Of a stretch of 64,000 bases of DNA, positions 8,347 through 17,985 are shown one piece after another. A model generated the notes under the pieces. That model did not search any database. It was not told where the DNA came from and worked only from the letters and a program-made list of their open reading frames with translations. Each line of letters begins with the position of its first letter. Positions within the stretch are counted from its first letter, which is position 1. Made by a program: the position numbers and the translations under genes. The stretch covers positions 868,001-932,000 of the forward strand of contig NC_007925.1 of NCBI RefSeq assembly GCF_000013745.1, given 5' to 3'. Source of the stretch: Rhodopseudomonas_A palustris_F. Lineage in GTDB: Bacteria > Pseudomonadota > Alphaproteobacteria > Rhizobiales > Xanthobacteraceae.

Positions 8347-9345
8347 TCACAGCGTCAACACAATTTTGCCGATATGTTGGCTGGATTCCATCCGCCGGTG
8401 CGCTTCGGCCGCCTCGGCGAGCGGGAATGTGCCGTCGATCAGGGGCTTGACTTGGCCCGCCGCAAAGAGCGGCAGCACCTTGGCTTCGATCGCGGCGACC
8501 ATTGCGGCCTTGTCGGCGTTGCTGCGCGGCCGCAGCGTCGAGCCGGTGTGCTGCAACCGCTTCATCATCAGCTTGACGAAATTCACCGTGGCCTTCGGCC
8601 CGTGAAGAAACGCGATCTGCACGATCCGGCCGTCGATCGCGGCGGCGTCGTAGTTCTTCTCGATGTAGTCGCCGCCGACCATGTCGAGGATCACGTCGGC
8701 GCCGTGGCCCTCGGTGAACTCCTTGACGATGGCGACGAAATCCTCCGCCTTGTAGTCGATGGCGCGGTCGGCGCCGATCTTGACGCAGGCCGCGGCCTTG
8801 TCGTTGGAGCCGACGGTGACGATCACTTTGGAGCCGAACGCCTTGGCCAGCTGGATCGCCATGGTGCCGATGCCGGAGGAGCCGCCGTGGATCAGCAGGG
8901 TTTCGCCGGGCTTGAGGCCGCCGCGCTCGAACACGTTGTGCCACACCGTCATCAGGGTTTCCGGCGTGGCGCCGGCCTCGATGATCGACAGCCCGATCGG
9001 CACCGCCATCGCCTGGGCATCCTGGGCGATGCAATAGGGGGCATAGCCGCCGCCGGCGACCAGCGACATCACGCTGTCGCCGAGCTTGTGGCGGCTGGCG
9101 CCCTCGCCGAGCCCGACCACTTGTCCGGCGACCTCCAGCCCCGGCAGATCGCTGGCGCCGGGCGGCGGCGGATAGACCCCGGCGCGCTGCGCCACGTCGG
9201 GCCGGTTGACGCCTGCAGCCTGCACCTTGACCAGGATTTCGCCCGGCCCGGGCGTGGGAACCGGGCGGGTCTCCGGCAGCAGCACCTCCGGCCCGCCCGG
9301 CTTGCTGATTCCGATCACGGTCATTTGCGAAGGGATCGGTTCCAT
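8347..9345 (-). CDS. NAD(P)H quinone oxidoreductase, zinc-independent MDR (PIG3-like)
   Basis: The 332-aa medium-chain dehydrogenase starts at 9345 (MEPIPSQMTVI), supported by AGGA six bases upstream; a longer frame to 9492 has no such site. The N-terminal GroES-like fold shows VQAAGVNRPDVAQRAGVYPP, and the Rossmann motif is HGGSSGIGTMAIQLAK (about residues 150-165). The catalytic zinc ligands of alcohol dehydrogenases are absent, as expected for quinone oxidoreductases. The gene is divergent from the DUF1192 gene. Confidence 0.92.
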   Translation of the reverse strand: MEPIPSQMTVIGISKPGGPEVLLPETRPVPTPGPGEILVKVQAAGVNRPDVAQRAGVYPPPPGASDLPGLEVAGQVVGLGEGASRHKLGDSVMSLVAGGGYAPYCIAQDAQAMAVPIGLSIIEAGATPETLMTVWHNVFERGGLKPGETLLIHGGSSGIGTMAIQLAKAFGSKVIVTVGSNDKAAACVKIGADRAIDYKAEDFVAIVKEFTEGHGADVILDMVGGDYIEKNYDAAAIDGRIVQIAFLHGPKATVNFVKLMMKRLQHTGSTLRPRSNADKAAMVAAIEAKVLPLFAAGQVKPLIDGTFPLAEAAEAHRRMESSQHIGKIVLTL

Positions 9346-9451
9346 GATTTGTCCTCGTGAGGCGGGTGGGGTGGCAGAAGATCGGCTAGGATTAGACAGC
9401 CGTTGCCGGACTGGCAACCGTGCCGGATCACGCAAACCTGGGGCAAAGCCG

Positions 9452-9649
9452 ATGGCGATCGAGGACGACGACAAGCCGAAGAAGAAACACAATCACGAGA
9501 TCGGACAGGATCTGTCGCTGCTGTCGGTGGAGGAACTCGGCGAGCGCATCGCGCTGCTCACCGCGGAGATCGACCGGCTGCAGGCGGCGCTGACGATGAA
9601 ACGGGCGACCCGCGACGCCGCGGATCGCATCTTCAAGACCACGCGGTAA
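9452..9649 (+). CDS. DUF1192 family small protein
   Basis: The 65-aa protein has a charged N-terminus (AIEDDDKPKKKHNHEIGQDL) and a helical segment LSVEELGERIALLTAEIDRL. This matches the alphaproteobacterial DUF1192 pattern (SVEEL..RI..L..EI.RL). The function is unknown. A coiled coil is likely in the second half. It is divergent from the quinone oxidoreductase gene and followed by the candidate sRNA. Confidence 0.85.
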   Translation: MAIEDDDKPKKKHNHEIGQDLSLLSVEELGERIALLTAEIDRLQAALTMKRATRDAADRIFKTTR

Positions 9650-9724
9650 CAGCGGACCGCAGCGGGAACCCGGCGCGTGGCCGCGCGAGTTCCCGCCAGC
9701 GCGCTAATCAAACCTCAACAAAAC

Positions 9725-9866
9725 CGCTCATTTACGCGATATTAAGCTTTCCAGCGTATTACTCTGATTGTCCATCTTTGGACGCCGAGTGGCTCCTGTC
9801 CACTCTGCTTTGACGCCTCCCTGTTATCAACTTCAAAGCCGCCGGCAACGGCGGCTCTTTTTTTGG
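9725..9866 (+). ncRNA. Candidate small RNA with three stem-loops and a Rho-independent terminator
   Basis: There is no convincing ORF between 9650 and 10013. The segment holds a stem-loop at 9770-9783 (GTCC-ATCTTT-GGAC), another at 9787-9805 (GAGTGG, loop CTCCTGT, CCACTC) and a terminator at 9837-9864. A CU-rich loop complementary to a ribosome binding site is typical of alphaproteobacterial trans-acting sRNAs. The 5' end is a guess from where the AT-rich, promoter-like stretch ends. The alternative is a leader or 3' UTR of a neighbouring gene. Confidence 0.4.
9837..9864 (+). terminator. Rho-independent terminator
   Basis: AGCCGCC-GGCAA-CGGCGGCT is followed directly by C and seven Ts. It reads on the plus strand and ends whatever is transcribed through 9650-9836. 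Confidence 0.85.
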
Positions 9867-10013
9867 GCCCGGGTTTGTGCGGGGCGGGGGACGTGCTGTT
9901 AACCCTTGCAGGCGACGCGGCTGGACTCTGCCCCGCCGGCGCGCAATGATTTGTTCATCATAACCGGCTGGCCAAACAAGCCGGGGACGTAACAGGTTGC
10001 GTGAGGCGTTAAC

Positions 10014-10526
10014 ATGTCGGAATCTATGCAGGGCAACTCCGCTCTCGTTCACTTCAGCGAGCGGCTCACCAATTCCGCCGCGTTCAGCACGCTGTTCCGC
10101 GATGGGATGGATCTGGTCGAGGAAACCGCGTCCTATCTGGACGGTGTCGGCCGCACCGAGGCGAAGGCGCTGGACCGCTCGGTGAGCCTGACCTACGCGA
10201 CGGAAAGCATGCGGCTCACCACGCGGCTGATGCAGCTCGCCTCCTGGCTGTTGCTGCATCGTGCGGTGAAGGAAGGCGAAATGACGCTGAGCCAGGCCAA
10301 CCGCGAAAAGACCAAGGTCAAGCTCAGCGCCGCCGAGCCCGGCCCGGCCGAGATGATCGAGAAACTGCCGGAACATCTGCAGGAGCTGATCGCGCGCTCG
10401 ATGCTGCTGCAGGACAAGGTGCGGCGGCTCGACACCACCATGCACGCCGATGGTTCGGATCGCGCCCCGATCGGCAACCCGCTGGTGCCGCATCTCAATC
10501 GGCTGAAGGCGGCGTTCGAGCGGTAA
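10014..10526 (+). CDS. rcdA: DUF1465 family protein, RcdA-type protease adaptor
   Basis: The 170-aa, mostly helical protein matches DUF1465, the family that includes Caulobacter RcdA (regulator of CtrA degradation, similar length). Recognisable segments are VHFSERLTNSAAFSTLFRDG, MDLVEETASYLDG, and YATESMRLTTRLMQLASWLL. In Caulobacter RcdA works with CpdR and PopA to deliver CtrA to ClpXP. That role here is by homology. It is notable that CtrA-type boxes occur 10 kb away in this window. The gene stands alone after the sRNA terminator. Confidence 0.82.
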   Translation: MSESMQGNSALVHFSERLTNSAAFSTLFRDGMDLVEETASYLDGVGRTEAKALDRSVSLTYATESMRLTTRLMQLASWLLLHRAVKEGEMTLSQANREKTKVKLSAAEPGPAEMIEKLPEHLQELIARSMLLQDKVRRLDTTMHADGSDRAPIGNPLVPHLNRLKAAFER

Positions 10527-10947
10527 ATCGTCCGGCCGCGGACCGCATGGATCAGGCTGCCCGTCCCCGGGCAGATGCCGCCTCGTGCGATAAGATAGCC
10601 GCCGCCGCCCCAGCCGACCGCGACCAGCAGCAGGGGCCGCAGCTCGGCGGTTGCTGAGCGCTCCGCGCGGCGGGCGATATCGCTCAGCCTTTCGCCTCGC
10701 CATTGCCGAATGCGAGCGTGGCGGCCTGAACACGGCTCCAACCAACCTGAAAACGCCAGCAGCGAAGCCGCTTAGCGAGCCCGCCGCCGCGCGCTTGCGT
10801 CGCCGGGAACGCGAGTTTCGATCCGCTGCCGACGCCGGTATCTTCGAGCAGTTGCGGAGGCCGCGCCATGCGGCCGCTGCAGCGATGGGCTGCCGCGATG
10901 TCGCGCTCCCATCGAGCTTTCAGCCCTCGATCGACGCAAGGAATGCA
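10527..10947. other. 421-bp region without a convincing gene
   Basis: It contains a hairpin (CTGCCCG-TCCC-CGGGCAG, about 10558-10575) soon after the rcdA stop, a possible weak terminator without a T-run. Open frames exist on both strands but lack ribosome binding sites, and the longest on the minus strand runs into rcdA antisense. The last 30 bases hold the AAGGAA ribosome binding site of the next gene. Confidence 0.5.
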
Positions 10948-11781
10948 ATGTCCGCCTCACGTATGTTCTGGTCGGCCCTCGCTGCGCTGTCATTTCCGTC
11001 GGCGGCCATCGCCGCCGATCCCCTGGTGATGCTGCCGTCGGTGCCGTTCGTGCCCTCGGCCTCCGGCGGCTGGACGGTCACCCTGGGGCTCGGCGCAGCG
11101 ATGAAACCGTCTTATCCCGGTGCCGACAGTTGGATGCTGAGCCCGAAACCGATCATCTCGGTGCGCCGCGCCGGGTCGCCCGAGCGGTTCAAGAGCATGC
11201 GCGACAATCCGAGCTTCGCCCTGATCGATTACGGCGGGTTTCGCGCCGGTCCGGTCGGCACCTACAAGAGCGCCCGCAAGGCCGGCGATCACGACGAACT
11301 GCGCGGGTTGAACGACGTCAAATTCACCGTCGAAATCGGCGGCTTCGCCGAATATTACGCGTTCGACTGGTTGCGGGTGCGCTCCGAAGTGCGCCGCGGC
11401 TTCGGCGGTCATGAAGGCATCGTGGCGGATTTTTCCGCCGATGTGATCGTGCCGCTGAACGAGCGCATCTCGCTCTCGGCGGGCCCGCGCTACACGCTGA
11501 CCGACGCGAAATACGCCAACACCTATTTCGGCATCAGCAATAGCGAGGCGCTGGCGTCGGGGCTGCCCGCTTATGACGCGAAGGGCGGCTCCAACGCGGT
11601 CGGCGCCGGCGCGCAAGTGCGTTACAAGCTCAATGCGCAATGGGAGTTGCGGGGCTATGTCGAATACGACAAATTGCTGGGCAGCGTCGCCGATAGCCCG
11701 CTGGTGACGTTCCGCGGCTCCACCGACCAGATCACCTATGGGCTCGGCGTGGCCTATTCGTTCGACGTCGGTGTGCGCTAG
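10948..11781 (+). CDS. MipA/OmpV family outer membrane protein
   Basis: The 277-aa protein starts at 10948 (MSASRMFWSALAAL) with AAGGAA upstream, and its signal peptide ends at AIAADP. The beta-barrel pattern fits MipA/OmpV: GLGAAMKPSYPGADSW, then VRSEVRRGFGGHEG and the last strand TYGLGVAYSF. In E. coli MipA scaffolds a murein synthase and hydrolase; elsewhere OmpV acts in osmoregulation or peptide sensing. The TAG stop lies inside the first bases of a MITE-like repeat, so the present C-terminus was set by that insertion. Its last about 48 bp are duplicated at 12841-12888. A convergent TetR gene follows. Confidence 0.85.
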   Translation: MSASRMFWSALAALSFPSAAIAADPLVMLPSVPFVPSASGGWTVTLGLGAAMKPSYPGADSWMLSPKPIISVRRAGSPERFKSMRDNPSFALIDYGGFRAGPVGTYKSARKAGDHDELRGLNDVKFTVEIGGFAEYYAFDWLRVRSEVRRGFGGHEGIVADFSADVIVPLNERISLSAGPRYTLTDAKYANTYFGISNSEALASGLPAYDAKGGSNAVGAGAQVRYKLNAQWELRGYVEYDKLLGSVADSPLVTFRGSTDQITYGLGVAYSFDVGVR

Positions 11782-12048
11782 AGCATTTTCGGTTAGGGCT
11801 GATGCGGTTCAAGAGTCCTGGCCGTCATTCCGGGGCGCTAGCAGCGTCAGCTGCGAGCGAGCCCGGAATTCATAACCACCGCCGGGAGTATGATGGTGTG
11901 GACGGCCCCCTACGGCATCGCTTTGTGCCAGAATGAGGTTGTCGCAAACTCAAACATGAATTCCGGACTTGCTCGTTCTTCGAACTCGCAATCCGGAATG
12001 ACGACGACATTTTGGTGGGACGATTCAATCCTAACCGAAAATGCTCTA
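11779..12048. mobile_element. MITE-like element with terminal inverted repeats, copy 1
   Basis: The left end TAGAGCATTTTCGGTTAGG is matched by the right end CCTAACCGAAAATGCTCTA. The inside carries a GTCATTCCGGGGC-type palindrome (11824-12003). No transposase is present. Two partner copies are seen at 41355-41555 and 54423-54582. It lies between the MipA tail and TetR 1; the duplicated second copy of this junction lacks it. Confidence 0.75.
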
Positions 12049-12069
12049 ACCGGCGCGCCGGCCGCGCGC

Positions 12070-12687
12070 TCAGCGCCCGCCGATCAGGTAATACGACAGC
12101 ATCTCGTTGAGTGCGCGCTCCAGATCGCCATTGGCGAGCGTGGCCGGTCGCAACAGAATGGCCGCGTCGATCGCCGACCCGACAATTCTGGGAATGATGA
12201 AGCTGGCGGCCTCGACGTCGAAGTCGCTGCGCAGTTCGCTGGCGTGGGCGTTGAGACAATTGCGGAGAATGAGCTGCCGCTCGCGGAACGCCGGGGCGGT
12301 TTCCGCCGCTGGCGGCGAGGACAGCTCCAGCAAGATCTGCAGCAGCGGCAGCACCCGGGCGTGGCTGCCGATCGACTTGCGCAACCCGAGCGTGATCTCG
12401 CTGCGCAGGTCGCTTTCGTGCCGCTGCGACAACGCCAACCAGAGCGGTTCGGAGATGGCGGCCTCGACGCGCTGCGCGACCGCCGCGACCACCGCTTCGC
12501 GGTTGGGAAAATACTGGTACAGCGAGCCGATGCTGACACCGGCGCGCTCGGCGATGCGGTTGGTGGTGGTCTTGTCGTAACCCTCGTCGACCAGCAGCAG
12601 CGCGGTGGCGTCGAGGATGACCCCGACCGTGGCAAGCGACCGCGCCTGACGCGGAAGCTTGCGCGGATGGTTGGCGATGTTCGGCAT
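12070..12687 (-). CDS. TetR family transcriptional regulator 1
   Basis: The 205-aa protein starts at 12687 (MPNIANHPRKLPRQ); a frame extends further upstream, but the TetR homology begins here. The helix-turn-helix is TTTNRIAERAGVSIGSLYQYF (residues about 38-58), followed by PNREAVVAAV. The ligand domain (about 76-205) is unique to this copy. Residues 1 to about 75 are identical to TetR 2, and the DNA is almost identical from about 12461 to 12827. It converges on mipA, which it may regulate; that is inference. Confidence 0.9.
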   Translation of the reverse strand: MPNIANHPRKLPRQARSLATVGVILDATALLLVDEGYDKTTTNRIAERAGVSIGSLYQYFPNREAVVAAVAQRVEAAISEPLWLALSQRHESDLRSEITLGLRKSIGSHARVLPLLQILLELSSPPAAETAPAFRERQLILRNCLNAHASELRSDFDVEAASFIIPRIVGSAIDAAILLRPATLANGDLERALNEMLSYYLIGGR

Positions 12688-12827
12688 TGATCCGGTGCGC
12701 CCCCGCGCAAACTCCGACTGGAACTTGAGCGTCGGGAACAACGGAGGCGGATTCAAGGTAACGGGCTGCGGCAGCCTGTCGCGCCCGCGGGCGTGCGGCG
12801 GGTCGAGATCCAACAAAAACGCCCCTG
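12461..12827. repeat. Direct repeat, left copy (TetR 5' half, leader and half of the rpmE terminator)
   Basis: This segment matches 13297-13664 with only a handful of differences over about 366 bp. It covers the first 75 codons of TetR, its upstream leader, and ends with CAACAAAAACGCCCCTG, which is the left arm of the rpmE terminator. The duplication breakpoint therefore fell in that terminator loop. Confidence 0.9.
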
Positions 12828-12840
12828 GCTGGCCCGACCG

Positions 12841-12888
12841 ATCACCTATGGGCTCGGCGTGGCCTACTCGTTCGACCTCGGTGTGCGC
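12841..12888 (+). pseudogene. Duplicated 3' tail of the mipA/ompV gene
   Basis: Bases 12841-12888 match 11731-11778 (the last codons of mipA) with two differences in 48 bp. The piece directly follows the truncated rpmE terminator arm, which marks the junction of the tandem duplication. Read in the mipA frame it continues for about ten more codons before a stop, showing how mipA ended before the MITE-like insertion. Confidence 0.85.
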
Positions 12889-13523
12889 CAGGCGCCGGTC
12901 CGACGGTCGTCGACCAGGTAGGACGTCAGCATCGTGGTGAGCTCGTGCTCCAGCTCGCCATTGACCAGCGCCGCCGGGCGCGACAGGATCGCGGCATCGA
13001 TGGCCGATCTGGTCATCCTGGGAATCAACAAGCTCGCAGCTTCGCTATTGAATCCCTCGCGCAGTTCGCCGGCGTGGGCATGGAAGAACGCCCGGAGAAC
13101 GGTTAGCCGATTCTGGAAAACGGCGGCGGACCATTGCGCAGTCGCGGGCATCGACGTTGCCTGCAGCAGGATCCGCTTCAACGGCAAAGCCTCGGCGAAA
13201 GAGTTGATCGACGTGCTTACGATCAACTTGAGCTCGCCGCGCAGATCCTGTCCGCGCGTATCCGACAAAATTTGCCAAAGCGGCCCGGAGGTTTCGGCCT
13301 CGACGCGCTGCGCGACCGCCGCGACCACCGCTTCGCGGTTGGGAAAATACTGGTACAGCGAGCCGATGCTGACACCGGCGCGCTCGGCGATGCGGTTGGT
13401 GGTGGTCTTGTCGTAACCCTCGTCGACCAGCAGCAGCGCGGTGGCGTCGAGGATGACCCCGACTGTGGCAAGCGACCGCGCCTGACGCGGAAGCTTGCGC
13501 GGATGGTTGGCGATGTTCGGCAT
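12864..13523 (-). CDS. TetR family transcriptional regulator 2
   Basis: The 219-aa protein starts at 13523, the same start as TetR 1. The DNA-binding half (residues 1-75) is identical to TetR 1, including the GVSIGSLYQYF recognition helix. The C-terminal ligand domain is clearly related but diverged (for example ALPLKRILLQATS against VLPLLQILLELSS), and the tail RRTGAWRTPRSNE is extra because it reads antisense into the duplicated mipA tail. Both regulators should bind the same operator but respond to different ligands. The next gene upstream is rpmE. Confidence 0.9.
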   Translation of the reverse strand: MPNIANHPRKLPRQARSLATVGVILDATALLLVDEGYDKTTTNRIAERAGVSIGSLYQYFPNREAVVAAVAQRVEAETSGPLWQILSDTRGQDLRGELKLIVSTSINSFAEALPLKRILLQATSMPATAQWSAAVFQNRLTVLRAFFHAHAGELREGFNSEAASLLIPRMTRSAIDAAILSRPAALVNGELEHELTTMLTSYLVDDRRTGAWRTPRSNE

Positions 13524-13664
13524 TGATCCGGTGCGCCCCCGCGCAAGCTCCGACTGGAACTTGAGCGTCGGGAACAACGGAGGCGGATTCAAGGTAACCG
13601 GCTGCGGCAGCCTGTCGCGCCCGCGGGCGTGCGGCGGGCTCAGATCGCAACAAAAACGCCCCTG
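13297..13664. repeat. Direct repeat, right copy
   Basis: This is the partner of 12461-12827. In this copy the terminator arm continues into the complete rpmE terminator, so this end is the original context. Confidence 0.9.
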
Positions 13665-13683
13665 CGTGAACAGGAGCGTTTTG
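13649..13683 (-). terminator. Rho-independent terminator of rpmE
   Basis: On the minus strand AAAACGCTCCTG, a six-base loop and CAGGGGCGTTTT (one mismatch) are followed by TTGTT. It lies 31 bp after the rpmE stop. Confidence 0.85.
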
Positions 13684-13713
13684 AATCTCGCAGAGAGCTG
13701 AGGCGTTGCCGCC

Positions 13714-13941
13714 TCAATCCTTCTTGAGGAAGCCGGAAAATTTCTTCTGGAACCGGGACACCCGACCGCCGCGATCGAGCATCTGCTGCTGGCCGCCGGT
13801 CCAGGCCGGATGCGACTTGGAGTCGATGTCGAGGTTCAGCTTGTCGCCCTCGTTGCCCCAGGTGGAGCGCGTCACGTATTCCGTGCCGTCGGTCATGACC
13901 ACCGTAATGCTATGATAGTTCGGGTGAATTTCGGCTTTCAT
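13714..13941 (-). CDS. rpmE: 50S ribosomal protein L31
   Basis: The 75-aa protein has the L31 signature MKAEIHPNYHSITVVMTDG and the SHPAWTGGQQQMLDRGGRV segment. It lacks the CxxC zinc cysteines, so it is the zinc-independent form usual in Rhizobiales. It has its own terminator downstream and is divergent from the ABC exporter. Confidence 0.97.
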   Translation of the reverse strand: MKAEIHPNYHSITVVMTDGTEYVTRSTWGNEGDKLNLDIDSKSHPAWTGGQQQMLDRGGRVSRFQKKFSGFLKKD

Positions 13942-14108
13942 GAATGATCCTTCGGGGCCTCGGGGCCCGCAACACGGCTAATTGAGGGGTGGATTTCCGC
14001 GTTCCTATATCGCACCACGGCTGTCAAGACAAGGTATTCACCGGATTTGCCAGCAGCCTTGCCCACGTCTATTTACAATCCTTCGAAGTGACGCGGCGGT
14101 AAACATCG

Positions 14109-16007
<1,899 letters not shown>

Positions 16008-16043
16008 CCTCTTCCCTCTCCCAGCAGGGGAGAAGGAAGAAGG
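16008..16043. terminator. Inverted repeat between convergent genes, possible bidirectional terminator
   Basis: CTTCCCTCTCCC-AGCA-GGGGAGAAGGAAG forms a strong stem with one bulge between the ABC exporter stop and the antitoxin stop. No T-run follows. Confidence 0.5.
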
Positions 16044-16050
16044 GCGGTCG

Positions 16051-16293
16051 CTACTCCTGCCGCTCGAATAGCTGGTGTTTGGCCCAGACCGCCTGGACCT
16101 GCTCGTCGGTGGCGACGTCGCCGCGCGCCGCGGCGGCCTTTGATGCGGTGATTGCGGCGCGCTCGTCGGGAGACAGCGCAACCGGCTCCGACGCATCTCC
16201 CGCAAGCTGCAGCACGACGCGGGCGATGTCGTCCTGAACGTTGGACGGAAGCTTTCGCGCCGCCTCCACGGCCTGATCGAGCAGCTTGGTCAT
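16051..16293 (-). CDS. Orphan antitoxin-like small protein
   Basis: The 80-aa product (MTKLLDQAVEAARKLPSNVQ at the start) resembles small type II antitoxins: an amphipathic helix with a P-x-x-V/I-Q-D pattern, then a helical linker LSPDERAAITASKAAAARGD and a W-containing tail. Such genes normally precede a ParE/RelE toxin. Here the ABC exporter converges 44 bp downstream, so no toxin is present. It may be a remnant or act on a distant toxin. Confidence 0.65.
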   Translation of the reverse strand: MTKLLDQAVEAARKLPSNVQDDIARVVLQLAGDASEPVALSPDERAAITASKAAAARGDVATDEQVQAVWAKHQLFERQE

Positions 16294-16330
16294 GCCGCAA
16301 GACTAACAGTTTCGGACCGGAGGGGGAAGG

Positions 16331-16777
16331 TTACGGCGTCCACGCCAGGTTCAGCACCGCGCGGCCCGAGGCGTTGAGCTCCTCGCCGGTGGTGACGAAG
16401 CCGTTGCGCTGATAGAACTTGATGGCGCGGAAATTGTCGGCGTTGACCTTCAGCGTGACGCCTGTGGGCGACAGCCGCTTCGCCTCATCGACCAATGCGG
16501 CGGCGAGGCCGCTGCCCCATTGCTCCGGCGCCACCACCAGCTGATCGAGGTAACCGCCGCCATCGATGGTGACGAAGCCGGTCATCTCGTCGGCCTGCTC
16601 CGCCACCACGATGCTGGCGTTAGGCACCAACTCGTTGCGCCAGCGCGCGCGCCACCAGTCGAGCCGCTTGGCGAAGTCGATCGACGGATAGGCCAGTTGC
16701 CAGGTTTTGAGCCACAGCGCGATCGAGGCGTCCTCGTCGACGGCCTGATAGCGCCGCAACCGAAAGCCTTGCGTCAT
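16331..16777 (-). CDS. GNAT family N-acetyltransferase
   Basis: The 148-aa protein shows GNAT motif A as LDQLVVAPEQWGSGLAAALVDEA (Q/R-x-x-G-x-G/A acetyl-CoA loop, here QWGSGLA) and motif B FYQRNGFVTTGE. The substrate is unknown. It lies three bases from the OmpA-like gene on the same strand, so it is probably the last gene of the MotA-OmpA operon. Confidence 0.92.
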   Translation of the reverse strand: MTQGFRLRRYQAVDEDASIALWLKTWQLAYPSIDFAKRLDWWRARWRNELVPNASIVVAEQADEMTGFVTIDGGGYLDQLVVAPEQWGSGLAAALVDEAKRLSPTGVTLKVNADNFRAIKFYQRNGFVTTGEELNASGRAVLNLAWTP

Positions 16778-16780
16778 TGC

Positions 16781-17806
16781 TCAGCGCTCCGTCAGCTTCA
16801 ATTCGATGCGGCGGTTACGCTTATACGCCTCCTCGGTCGCCGCGACGTCGAGCGGCTGGAATTCACCGAAGCCGGCGGCGACCAGCCGCTGCGGCGGCAC
16901 GCCGAGCGAGACCAGATACTGCACCACCGAAATCGCCCGGCCGCTCGACAATTCCCAGTTCGACTTGAACGCGCCGGTGATCGGGCGGACGTCGGTATGG
17001 CCGTCGACCCGCAGCACCCAGGCGATTTCCGCCGGGATCTTCTTGTCGAGATCGATCAGCGCTGACGCCAGCTTGTCGAGCTCGGCGCGGCCCTCGGGCT
17101 TGAGCTGCGCCTGTCCGGTATCGAAGAACACTTCCGATTCGAACACGAAGCGGTCGCCGACGATGCGGATGTCCGGCCGGTTGCCGAGGATCGCGCGCAG
17201 TCGTCCGAAGAATTCCGAGCGGTAGCGCGACAATTCCTGCACCCGCTGCGCCAACGCCACGTTGAGCCGCTGACCGAGATCGGCGATCCGGCTCTGCGAT
17301 TCCTTGCCGCGTTGCTCCGAGGCATCGAGCGCCGCTTCGAGTGCTGCGAGCTGGCGGCGCAGCGCCGAGATCTGCTGGTTCAGCACCTCGACCTGGGCCA
17401 AGGCCCGGGCCGAGAGCTGTTTCTCGGAATCCAGCGCCTTGTTGAGTTCGCCGGCGCGGCCGGCGGCATCGTTGCCGGCGCCGGCGAGGCCGTCATACAA
17501 TCCCTTGATGCGGTCGCGCTCGGACTCCGACGACGCCAGTCCGGCGCGCAGTTGCGACAGCTGGTCCTCGAGATTGAGCTTGCCGAGCTTCTCCAGCGAC
17601 AACAGGTCGTTGAGCTGCGCCAGCTTGGCGTTGAGCTCTTGCAGCGCCTTGTCCTTGCCGGTGACCTCCTGCGACAGGAAGAACTGCACCACCAGGAACA
17701 CCGACAGCAGGAACACGATCGCCAGCACCAGCGTCGACAGCGCGTCGACAAAACCGGGCCAGTAGTTGAAGCCGGGATCGTTGCGTCGTCCGCGGGCGAG
17801 GGACAT
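16781..17806 (-). CDS. MotB-like, OmpA-domain peptidoglycan-binding membrane protein
   Basis: The 341-aa protein has one N-terminal membrane helix with an aspartate at its edge (FVDALSTLVLAIVFLLSVFL, residues about 19-38), a long coiled coil (about 50-195) and an OmpA/MotB domain (about 215-341, with FDTGQAQLKPEG and RVDGHTDVRPI). This is the layout of a stator B subunit that anchors to the cell wall and gates protons. The partner is the MotA-like gene upstream. There are no flagellar genes nearby, so the driven process is unknown. Confidence 0.88.
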   Translation of the reverse strand: MSLARGRRNDPGFNYWPGFVDALSTLVLAIVFLLSVFLVVQFFLSQEVTGKDKALQELNAKLAQLNDLLSLEKLGKLNLEDQLSQLRAGLASSESERDRIKGLYDGLAGAGNDAAGRAGELNKALDSEKQLSARALAQVEVLNQQISALRRQLAALEAALDASEQRGKESQSRIADLGQRLNVALAQRVQELSRYRSEFFGRLRAILGNRPDIRIVGDRFVFESEVFFDTGQAQLKPEGRAELDKLASALIDLDKKIPAEIAWVLRVDGHTDVRPITGAFKSNWELSSGRAISVVQYLVSLGVPPQRLVAAGFGEFQPLDVAATEEAYKRNRRIELKLTER

Positions 17807-17816
17807 TCAGGTGGCT

Positions 17817-17964
17817 CCCTTGTGTCCCGGACGCGGAGCAGCGCTGTTGCGGTGCTTTGCGAGCCGGGACCGTCCCAGATGCTGCCGTCGTAACGGCCCC
17901 GGCTCTGCAGCGCAGCACGCCGCCAGAGCGGCGCACTGCGCTGCGTCCGGGGCACGCTCTGCTA
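17817..17964. repeat. GC-rich extragenic repeat, CCCGGACGCGG family, copy 2
   Basis: The TGTCCCGGACGCGGAGCAGCG arm and its complement CGCTGCGTCCGGGGCACG bracket an inner GGGACCGTCCCAG / CGTAACGGCCCC segment. It lies inside the MotA-OmpA operon. Confidence 0.75.
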
Positions 17965-17985
17965 TGACTGCCGCGCGATAGGGCA

